The notes beneath the pieces were generated by a model. The model worked only from the letters and a program-made list of their open reading frames with translations. It was not told the origin of the DNA and did not search any database. A program made the translations under genes and the position numbers. From an uncultured Atopobium sp. (GTDB taxonomy: Bacteria; Actinomycetota; Coriobacteriia; Coriobacteriales; Atopobiaceae): a DNA stretch of 5,721 bases. Below, one piece after another: positions 1 through 4,216 of this stretch. The stretch is taken from the NCBI GenBank assembly GCA_937926845.1, contig CALBBS010000186.1:1-5721 (forward strand), in the 5' to 3' direction. Each line of letters begins with the position of its first letter. Position 1 is the stretch's first letter.

Positions 1-1
1 T

Positions 2-130
2 GATGGAGGTCCAGCACCCCTTGCTATTGCGTCTACTATTGTCGACTGTACAGGCGATGAGCCGCGCATTTTGCGCGAAGGCGCCATCACAACCGAGGAT
101 ATTCTCGCCACTGCGGGATTTGCAAAATAG
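2..130 (+). CDS. tsaC: Threonylcarbamoyl-AMP synthase (TsaC/Sua5/YrdC family), C-terminal 42 residues only
   Basis: Partial gene whose 5' part lies left of the window. The frame ending in TAG at 128-130 reads DGGPAPLAIASTIVDC, then TGDEPRILREGAIT, then about a dozen residues. The STIVD...GDEPRILREGAI pattern is the well-known end of the YrdC domain. The family makes threonylcarbamoyl-AMP from threonine, bicarbonate and ATP, the first step of the tRNA t6A37 modification in the cytoplasm. The protein stops about a dozen residues after the REGAI motif, so it lacks the extra C-terminal Sua5 domain; this favours the short TsaC type. rpiB starts 92 bases downstream on the same strand. The family call is firm for such a short piece; the choice between TsaC and Sua5 naming rests only on the missing tail domain. 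Confidence 0.85.
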   Translation, partial: DGGPAPLAIASTIVDCTGDEPRILREGAITTEDILATAGFAK

Positions 131-210
131 ATAAAAATCCTATCCCTTTTATGTGTTTTGGCTGCCGCTTTTGCCTGCATGCGGTACTCTCTATAGGAGT
201 GAATTTTCTG

Positions 211-216
211 AGGAGG
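211..216 (+). promoter_or_regulatory. Ribosome binding site that sets the rpiB start
   Basis: A perfect AGGAGG lies 6 bases before ATG 223. The frame is open further upstream to an ATG at 151, but that start has no ribosome site and would add 24 residues unlike any RpiB. This site therefore decides the start at 223. Confidence 0.85.
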
Positions 217-222
217 ATACGT

Positions 223-687
223 ATGCGTATTGCAGTTGGTTCCGATCACGCTGGCTTTATCCAGAAAGATCCTATCATTGAGCACATTAAGTCGCTTGGT
301 CATGAGGTTTTGGACTTTGGTCCTGCAAACGACGACCGCGTTGATTACCCTGATTTTGCAGATAAGGTTGCTCGCGCAGTCGCAGCAGGCAAAGCAGATC
401 GCGGCGTTCTGATTTGCGGAACTGGTATTGGCATTGCTATGACTGCTGATAAAGTCCCTGGTATTCGCGCTACTCCTGTTCAGACCGTCCAGTTTGCAGA
501 GCTTGCTCGCGAGCACAATAACGCAAACGTCATTGGCCTTTCTGGTCGATTCACTGATCTTGCTGTTAACGAGGCTATTGTGGATACCTTCCTAAGCACC
601 GAGTTTGCAGGCGGCCGTCATACGGGACGTGTCGAGAAGATCATGCGTGAAGATGATCCTAACTTTAAGGGTGTTGATGCTGAGTAA
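223..687 (+). CDS. rpiB: Ribose-5-phosphate isomerase B
   Basis: A 154-residue RpiB/LacAB-family enzyme that interconverts ribulose 5-phosphate and ribose 5-phosphate in the non-oxidative pentose phosphate pathway, in the cytosol. The start MRIAVGSDHAGF carries the Asp8-His9 pair. The signature ICGTGIGIAMTADKVPGIRA (64-83) contains Cys65, the usual catalytic base, and the anion-hole loop. REHNNANV (96-103) contains His98, the family's second catalytic residue. GGRHTGR (130-136) supplies the phosphate-binding Arg132 and Arg136. Length is typical for the family. The start at 223 is preferred because it follows a perfect AGGAGG; an in-frame upstream extension is non-homologous. The product could supply ribose 5-phosphate for PRPP, the co-substrate of the downstream upp product. 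LacA/LacB (galactose-6-phosphate isomerase) is a distant alternative, made unlikely by the good RpiB active-site match. Confidence 0.95.
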   Translation: MRIAVGSDHAGFIQKDPIIEHIKSLGHEVLDFGPANDDRVDYPDFADKVARAVAAGKADRGVLICGTGIGIAMTADKVPGIRATPVQTVQFAELAREHNNANVIGLSGRFTDLAVNEAIVDTFLSTEFAGGRHTGRVEKIMREDDPNFKGVDAE

Positions 688-691
688 GTAA

Positions 692-712
692 GCGGCACAT
701 AAACAGTGCTGC
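692..712 (+). other. Hairpin directly after rpiB
   Basis: GCGGCAC (692-698) and GTGCTGC (706-712) form a 7-bp stem with one G-U pair and a 7-base loop, starting 5 bases after the rpiB stop. No T-run follows, so it is not a standard intrinsic terminator. It may protect the rpiB 3' end or slow transcription. Function is inference only. Confidence 0.35.
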
Positions 713-730
713 ATAAGTAATACATACGCA

Positions 731-758
731 AACCTGCAGGGAATGTAGAGGCTAGGTT
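731..758 (+). promoter_or_regulatory. Hairpin in the upp leader, possible regulatory element
   Basis: AACCTGC (731-737) can pair with GC-T-AGGTT (751-758, one bulged T), giving a 7-bp stem around a 13-base loop. The loop and 3' arm read GTAGAGGCT (745-753), which resembles the AGAGGCU core of PyrR-binding loops in pyrimidine genes. The UCC element of that consensus is absent and no terminator follows. The link to pyrimidine control is therefore weak, although upp would be a sensible target. Confidence 0.2.
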
Positions 759-810
759 AAAGTTGCTCGCATTCAAATAAAACGCAGGCCAAGCTCTTGG
801 AGGGAGCATT

Positions 811-1455
811 ATGGCAGATTATGATGAGTCCAGACTTACGGTTGTTGACCACCCACTAGTTCAGCACAAGCTTCACATTCTTCGCGACAAGACAACCACC
901 ACCAAGCAGTTCCGTGAGCTTGTCAACGAGCTCGCAATTCTTGAGAGCTACGAGGCAATGCGTGACTTCCCACTTGAGGACGTCGAGGTAGAGACTCCTC
1001 TTGAGACTATGACTGCTAAGCGCATTGCTGGTAAGAAGGTTGCTATTATTCCAATTCTTCGCGCTGGCCTTGGTATGGTTGACGGCATTCTTGAGCTGGT
1101 TCCCTCTGCTCGCGTTGGTCATGTTGGTATGTATCGCGATCCAGAGACCCACCTTCCTCATCAGTATTACTGCAAGTTCCCTGCAGACATCGAGAACCGC
1201 ACCTGCCTGGTTGTTGATCCAATGCTGGCAACCGGCGGCTCTCTCACTGCTGCTATTCAGTTCCTGCGTGAAGCAGGTGTCAAGGACATTCGTTGCCTGA
1301 CCATTGTTTCTTGCCCTGAGGGCGTCAAGGCAACTCTGGACTTTGACCCAGAGGTACGCCTTTACACCTGCACCGTTGATCGTCAGCTGAGCCCAAATGC
1401 TTACATTCTTCCAGGTCTTGGCGACGCAGGTGACCGCATTTACGGTACCAAGTAA
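811..1455 (+). CDS. upp: Uracil phosphoribosyltransferase
   Basis: A 214-residue type I phosphoribosyltransferase that converts uracil and PRPP to UMP and pyrophosphate, the cytosolic pyrimidine salvage reaction. Family landmarks are all present: an N-terminal region starting VVDHPLVQHKL (11-21); the PRPP-site lead IIPILRAGLGMVDG (79-92); RDPETHLPHQYYCKFP (109-124); the PRPP-binding loop VVDPMLATGGS (134-144); and the uracil-binding end PGLGDAGDRIYGTK (201-214). Length is normal for Upp. The ATG follows GGAGGGAG (799-806) by 4 bases. It sits 123 bases after rpiB, with a strong terminator 56 bases after its stop, so it probably ends a transcript. PyrR, which also has Upp activity, is excluded by the GLGDAGDR ending and the overall length. 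Confidence 0.97.
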   Translation: MADYDESRLTVVDHPLVQHKLHILRDKTTTTKQFRELVNELAILESYEAMRDFPLEDVEVETPLETMTAKRIAGKKVAIIPILRAGLGMVDGILELVPSARVGHVGMYRDPETHLPHQYYCKFPADIENRTCLVVDPMLATGGSLTAAIQFLREAGVKDIRCLTIVSCPEGVKATLDFDPEVRLYTCTVDRQLSPNAYILPGLGDAGDRIYGTK

Positions 1456-1511
1456 GGAGCTCATCGCACTTCTCGCAATTTAATATAGTTGCGAATACGT
1501 ACGTTAGTACT

Positions 1512-1556
1512 TGATCCAGCACTCACATAACGTGTGTACTGGATCATTTTTCTTTT
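1512..1556 (+). terminator. Strong rho-independent terminator after upp
   Basis: TGATCCAG (1512-1519) pairs with CTGGATCA (1539-1546). The stem continues inward through AC/GT and CAC/GTG, separated by single mismatches, to a 5-base ATAAC loop (1527-1531). TTTTTCTTTT follows at 1547-1556. Stem plus T-run directly downstream of upp is the textbook intrinsic form. It isolates the tsaC-rpiB-upp block from the atp operon, which must then have its own promoter. Confidence 0.9.
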
Positions 1557-1791
1557 CAAATCATCACTTTACGAGAAGAAATAACAGTTGGCACATATCA
1601 AAAACTTTGCAAATAACAGGGGATATTGATACAACTATTTTTATCTGGTCATAACTATATCTATCAAGAAAAAAGCAACATAACAGCAGCTTAGAAGTGT
1701 TATAGTTGAATGAAACAATTACGGCAGCTAACACGAAATGTGTCAGTAATGTGAGAGTTTGAGCATAAGTCAATTATTTGATTTTGTAATC

Positions 1792-1820
1792 GTGACTATG
1801 CATTCATTTAGTGTTAGTAT
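1792..1820 (+). promoter_or_regulatory. Candidate promoter for the ATP synthase operon
   Basis: GTGACT (1792-1797, 4 of 6 to TTGACA) is followed after exactly 17 bases by TAGTAT (1815-1820, 4 of 6 to TATAAT). A TG one base before the latter makes an extended -10 (TGTTAGTAT). Transcription would begin near 1827 and give a leader of roughly 140 bases to the atpB start. A promoter is required here because of the terminator upstream, but this exact placement is inferred from a modest consensus match. Confidence 0.35.
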
Positions 1821-1924
1821 CGCCGTTCGTCGCAAATATGCACGCCGAGTGGTAGATAATACACTCCAAGTGGCATATTCTTGGCATCTTACGTTGTGTT
1901 TCAAGTATGCTGAGCAGTGACGGG

Positions 1925-1947
1925 CAATCTGAAATGGTTGCAGATTG
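1925..1947 (+). promoter_or_regulatory. Inverted repeat/hairpin just before the atpB ribosome site
   Basis: CAATCTG (1925-1931) and CAGATTG (1941-1947) are perfect 7-base arms around a 9-base loop. The downstream arm ends 3 bases before GGGGAGG (1951-1957), the atpB ribosome site. As RNA it would be a hairpin abutting the site; as DNA it could be a small operator. No T-run follows, so it is not a terminator. Role is unproven. Confidence 0.4.
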
Positions 1948-1967
1948 TATGGGGAGGTTGAGACAGA

Positions 1968-2768
1968 GTGGATGTTCTTGCGCAGTTGCCAGCAGAGATG
2001 GCCGAGCTGCTCGAAAGTTTTTTGCCACACGCACTAGTTGGTAACACCATCTTTGGTTTCACGAACTACATTTTCTATTTCTTAATCGCTGTTGTGATTT
2101 TTCTGATTGTCTGCTTTAGGTTTAAGAAGAAGCAGGCAGAGAGCATTGTTCCTCAGGGACGCTTTGTTAATGGCGTTGAGTATTTGATTGAGTACATTAG
2201 GGACGATGTCTGCAAGGCTTCTCTTGGAGATACTTGGCGTACACACTTCCCCTTCTTGATCACCATCTTTATGTTCATCTTAATCAATGACCTCATTGGT
2301 CTTATTCCTGGAGCACACCCAGGTACCGGTACTATTGGTGTTACTGCCGCTCTCGGTCTTTGCTCTCTTGGATACTTTATGTATGTAGGTGCAAAAAAGA
2401 TGGGCGTTATTGGCTACATCTTGAGCCTTGCACCAAAGGGCGTTAATCCTGTTATCGCAGCAGTTATCTGGGTTATTGAGGTCTTCTCAACATTCCTTCG
2501 TCTGGTTACTCTGGCTGTCCGTCTGTTCTGCAACATGTATGCAGGTCACATCGTTATGGGTACGTTTGCAATTCTTGCATCTATGTACTTTATGCCAGCA
2601 ATTGAGAACTTCTCCGCATCAACAGCTGCTCAGGCAGGATTTTCGATTTTCTGGGTTTTGCTGTTGATTATCATTTATTTGGTAGAAACTATTGTTGCTT
2701 TCATTCAGGCATACGTTTTTACCCTGCTCTCCACTGTCTACATCCAGCTGGTAGAGTCTGAGCACTAA
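1968..2768 (+). CDS. atpB: F1Fo ATP synthase subunit a (proton half-channels)
   Basis: A 266-residue integral membrane protein that forms the two proton half-channels beside the c-ring. Hydrophobic segments lie roughly at 31-50, 94-114, 121-141, 160-200 and 222-262, as in subunit a. The signature RLVTLAVRLFCNMYAGH (178-194) contains Arg185, equivalent to the essential Arg210 of E. coli, and QAYVFTLLSTVYI (247-259) contains the conserved Gln247. NDLIGLIPG (107-115) is the usual second landmark. His194 and Glu240 occupy the positions of Glu219 and His245 in E. coli, the reciprocal arrangement known from mitochondria and many bacteria. The start is GTG at 1968, 10 bases after GGGGAGG; the next in-frame ATG (1998) lacks a ribosome site. 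It is the first gene of the atp operon, with no atpI before it. Confidence 0.96.
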   Translation: MDVLAQLPAEMAELLESFLPHALVGNTIFGFTNYIFYFLIAVVIFLIVCFRFKKKQAESIVPQGRFVNGVEYLIEYIRDDVCKASLGDTWRTHFPFLITIFMFILINDLIGLIPGAHPGTGTIGVTAALGLCSLGYFMYVGAKKMGVIGYILSLAPKGVNPVIAAVIWVIEVFSTFLRLVTLAVRLFCNMYAGHIVMGTFAILASMYFMPAIENFSASTAAQAGFSIFWVLLLIIIYLVETIVAFIQAYVFTLLSTVYIQLVESEH

Positions 2769-2887
2769 GCAAAATGCTTAGTTGGTGGCATTGCCACACT
2801 GGTGCCAAGCGGCACAAAAGATGAAGTCATCTGAGCCCACGCTCAGTTGATGATAGGTATGTATATTGGTCGCCTTGAGAGGGGCGA
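2764..2887 (+). promoter_or_regulatory. Series of five hairpins in the atpB-atpE intergenic leader
   Basis: Five short stems follow one another. (1) ACTAAGC/GCTTAGT, 2764-2770 and 2776-2782, includes the atpB stop codon. (2) GTGGC/GCCAC, 2785-2789 and 2793-2797. (3) GTGCC/GGCAC, 2802-2806 and 2811-2815. (4) CTGAGC/GCTCAG, 2831-2836 and 2841-2846, with an outer TCAT/ATGA. (5) TCGCC/GGCGA, 2870-2874 and 2883-2887, ends just before the atpE ribosome site. None is followed by a T-run, so read-through is expected. A structured leader before atpE would suit mRNA processing or stabilisation for high c-subunit output; that role is inference. Confidence 0.5.
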
Positions 2888-2893
2888 GCGAAA

Positions 2894-2900
2894 AAGGAGG
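2894..2900 (+). promoter_or_regulatory. Strong ribosome binding site that sets the atpE start
   Basis: AAGGAGG, 4 bases before GTG 2905, is the longest match to the 16S tail in the window. It decides for GTG 2905 over the in-frame TTG at 2866, under which these bases would be coding (Lys-Gly-Gly). The spacing is slightly short. Confidence 0.75.
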
Positions 2901-2904
2901 AATC

Positions 2905-3099
2905 GTGGGAATTTTTGGATATGCTCTTTGCGTTGTCGCAGCAGCAGGTTGTATTAGCGCCGTAGCAATGAGTGCCGCTAACAACATGGCTCGTCAGCCT
3001 GAGGTTCAGGGCCGTCTCTTCACAGTTTTTATTCTTGGCTGCGCATTTATCGAGGCACTTACCCTGATTGGCTTCGTTGTTACCCTGATGGTTAAGTAA
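2905..3099 (+). CDS. atpE: F1Fo ATP synthase subunit c (rotor ring)
   Basis: A 64-residue hairpin of two membrane helices (about 3-27 and 39-62) joined by the polar loop MARQPEVQGR (28-37), whose Arg-Gln-Pro is the c-subunit hallmark. Glu50 in IEALTLIG is the proton-carrying carboxylate. Ala51 follows it, and Ile17 sits where Na+-type rings have Gln, so proton coupling is predicted. The glycine-repeat positions of helix 1 read Ala12, Ala14, Cys16 and Ser18 instead of mostly Gly. The protein is short: the loop Arg is residue 30 here and 41 in E. coli, so helix 1 begins about eleven residues late. GTG 2905 is chosen for its AAGGAGG; starting at TTG 2866 would give 77 residues but with a charged RGASEK stretch and a weak ribosome site. 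Hairpin-rich spacers flank the gene. Confidence 0.93.
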   Translation: MGIFGYALCVVAAAGCISAVAMSAANNMARQPEVQGRLFTVFILGCAFIEALTLIGFVVTLMVK

Positions 3100-3107
3100 A
3101 TAACAGT

Positions 3108-3130
3108 ACGTAACAGCGAAATCGCTACGT
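3108..3130 (+). promoter_or_regulatory. Hairpin between atpE and atpF
   Basis: ACGT (3108-3111) plus AGCG (3115-3118) pair with CGCT (3123-3126) plus ACGT (3127-3130), with a 3-base bulge and an AAAT loop. The hairpin starts 8 bases after the atpE stop and ends one base before GGAGG of atpF. There is no T-run. It could mark the 3' border of a stabilised atpE segment or dampen atpF initiation; both are inference. Confidence 0.4.
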
Positions 3131-3141
3131 TGGAGGAATGC

Positions 3142-3753
3142 ATGAATACGATTTGTAAGGGAGCAAGAAAGGCCAGCACAGTAGGCGCGACTGCTGCTCT
3201 ACTTGTGGCAATGGCTCCCTCAGTCGCACTTGCCGAAGAGGGTGCAAGTGGTGCCGATATTCTTCTTCCAAAGCCCGCTGAGTTTGTTCCTGCTCTGATT
3301 GCGTTTCTGATCATCTTTGCTGTTGTAGCAAAGTTTGTATGGCCTTCCGTTCTACGTATGCTTGACAAGCGTCAAGAGAAGATCCAAGGCGATCTGGACG
3401 CTGCAGCAAAGTCTCGCGAGGAAGCCAACAGGGATCGTGAAATCGCAGCAGCTGGTATCGATGCAGCTAAGCAGCAAGCAAACGAGATTGTTTCTGCTGC
3501 TAAGCGCGAGGGTGAAGAAGAGCGTGCTCGTATCATTGAGCAGGCAAAGGTAGAGGCTGCCGAGATTGTAACTAAGGGTAAGGGCGTTGTAGAGTCTGAG
3601 CGTCGTCACGCCATGGCTGAGCTTTCTGATTCCGTCGTTGATCTTGCCGTTGATATTGCCGGAAAGATTATTGGCAACGAGCTGTCAGTTGAGCAGCAGC
3701 GTGCTCTTGCCGAAAAGTACCTTGCGGAAGTAGGTACTCCAGATGAGCACTAA
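3142..3753 (+). CDS. atpF: F1Fo ATP synthase subunit b with signal-peptide-like N-terminus
   Basis: A 203-residue peripheral-stalk protein that links the membrane a subunit to delta and the F1 head. Residues 1-31 look like a Sec signal peptide: basic residues Lys6, Arg9 and Lys10, a hydrophobic stretch 13-25, and an ALA-EE cleavage-like site after Ala31. A short linker ending ILLPKP leads to the true membrane helix (about 48-66). VWPSVLRMLDKRQEKI (66-81) then starts the long charged, Ala/Glu/Lys-rich helix typical of the b dimer, which runs to about 170. Residues 160-200 form the delta-binding end. The core from EEG onward resembles actinobacterial AtpF. ATG 3142 follows GGAGG (3132-3136) by 5 bases; the ATG at 3138 is out of frame. 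The last 11 bases overlap atpH. Confidence 0.95.
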   Translation: MNTICKGARKASTVGATAALLVAMAPSVALAEEGASGADILLPKPAEFVPALIAFLIIFAVVAKFVWPSVLRMLDKRQEKIQGDLDAAAKSREEANRDREIAAAGIDAAKQQANEIVSAAKREGEEERARIIEQAKVEAAEIVTKGKGVVESERRHAMAELSDSVVDLAVDIAGKIIGNELSVEQQRALAEKYLAEVGTPDEH

Positions 3754-4216
3754 TAAAGACGATCAAGACAGAAAAGTAGAGGGCTATACCAGGGCGCTCC
3801 TGGAGGCTGGCCGCGCAGAAGGTCGTGCAACTGCAGACCTTGTACAGGTGCAGCACGCAAAGAAGTTCTCTCCAGAAGTTCTTGAGACTCTTGGTGCTAT
3901 GCAGGCGAGTGAGGATGTCAGCCTCATCAATGATGTTGCCGCTACGTTCCAGGAGCTTCTTGAAGAAGAAGACAAGACACTTACGGTAACGGTAACCACC
4001 ACAATGCCTCTTGATGATGAGTTACGCGCAAAGGTCACCGAGAAGCTCGAGAAGAACTTCAATACTCAGGTGTATCTTATTGAGCGTGTTAATCCCAAGA
4101 TTTTGGGCGGCATCGTAGTTGAGGCACGTGATCATCGTTATGATGCATCGGTAAAGACACAACTCACTCACATTAAGAGTAGGCTCTCTTCAGATCACGT
4201 TGAAAGTGAATTGTAA
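3743..4216 (+). CDS. atpH: F1Fo ATP synthase subunit delta, short form
   Basis: A 157-residue delta/OSCP subunit that ties the b stalk to the N-termini of the alpha subunits. KVEGYTRALLEAGRAEG (11-27) matches the first helix of the N-terminal domain. VTVTTTMPLDDEL (82-94) marks the start of the C-terminal domain, and PKILGGIVVEARDHRYDASV (118-137) is the family signature, with its GG and D.S. The protein is about 20 residues shorter than E. coli delta (177), and the missing part lies in the middle of the N-terminal six-helix domain. The ATG lies inside the end of atpF (11-base overlap) with only a weak AGG-type site 8-9 bases upstream, so it is probably translated by coupling. Its stop overlaps the atpA start. 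Identity is supported as much by gene order as by sequence, since this is the most divergent subunit. Confidence 0.92.
   Translation: MSTNKDDQDRKVEGYTRALLEAGRAEGRATADLVQVQHAKKFSPEVLETLGAMQASEDVSLINDVAATFQELLEEEDKTLTVTVTTTMPLDDELRAKVTEKLEKNFNTQVYLIERVNPKILGGIVVEARDHRYDASVKTQLTHIKSRLSSDHVESEL

Larger units (their letters stand above)
1557..1967. other. 411-base gap without a convincing gene, AT-rich at its 5' end
   Basis: By hand count, 77 of 240 bases at 1561-1800 are G or C (about 32%), clearly below the neighbouring genes; one counted 60-base line of atpA gives 31. The short frames here, on both strands, lack ribosome sites and recognisable products. The 7-mer ATAACAG occurs three times (1581, 1613, 1680), and GTGTTA/TAACAC (1697-1702, 1729-1734) form a spaced inverted repeat. 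These may be chance in AT-rich DNA. The gap most likely holds the atp operon promoter and leader. No atpI gene, often found in this place in other bacteria, is visible. Confidence 0.6.

Noticed and set aside
131..152. ATAAAA/TTTTAT inverted repeat after tsaC as a terminator
   Set aside because: Only six A-T pairs; too weak to terminate.
170..197. Promoter-like TTTGCC...TATAGG before rpiB
   Set aside because: The -35 matches only 3 of 6 and spacing is 16; not better than chance, so rpiB may simply be co-transcribed with tsaC.
151..222. N-terminal extension of rpiB from ATG 151
   Set aside because: Adds Cys-rich residues unlike any RpiB; the perfect AGGAGG sits before ATG 223.
733..740. CCTGCAGG palindrome before upp as an operator
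   Set aside because: An 8-base palindrome occurs by chance and is already part of the proposed hairpin arm.
856..1464. Long open frame on the minus strand across upp (202 codons)
   Set aside because: It is the complement of a well-supported upp gene, has no ribosome site or recognisable domain, and is open only because of upp codon bias.
1473..1494. TCGCAA/TTGCGA hairpin after upp as a second terminator
   Set aside because: Short stem without a T-run; the real terminator is immediately downstream.
1710..1754. Fourteen-codon ATG frame in the gap, possible leader peptide
   Set aside because: No ribosome site, no run of regulatory codons, and no attenuator hairpin after it.
1564..1773. Minus-strand frame of 69 codons with hydrophobic stretches in the AT-rich gap
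   Set aside because: TTG start without a ribosome site; hydrophobicity is expected from AT-rich sequence, and no AtpI or other family motif is seen.
1855..1860. GATAAT as an alternative atp -10 box
   Set aside because: Good hexamer, but no -35-like sequence at 16-18 bases upstream.
1759..1920. Plus-strand small frame (53 codons from TTG, 40 from ATG 1798) before atpB
   Set aside because: No ribosome site at either start, no membrane segments as AtpI would have, and it overlaps the best promoter candidate. Kept only as a remote possibility.
2866..2904. TTG start for atpE giving a 77-residue c subunit of more usual length
   Set aside because: Weak ribosome site, charged RGASEK residues, and it would make the AAGGAGG coding. 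Not fully excluded, as it would restore usual length.
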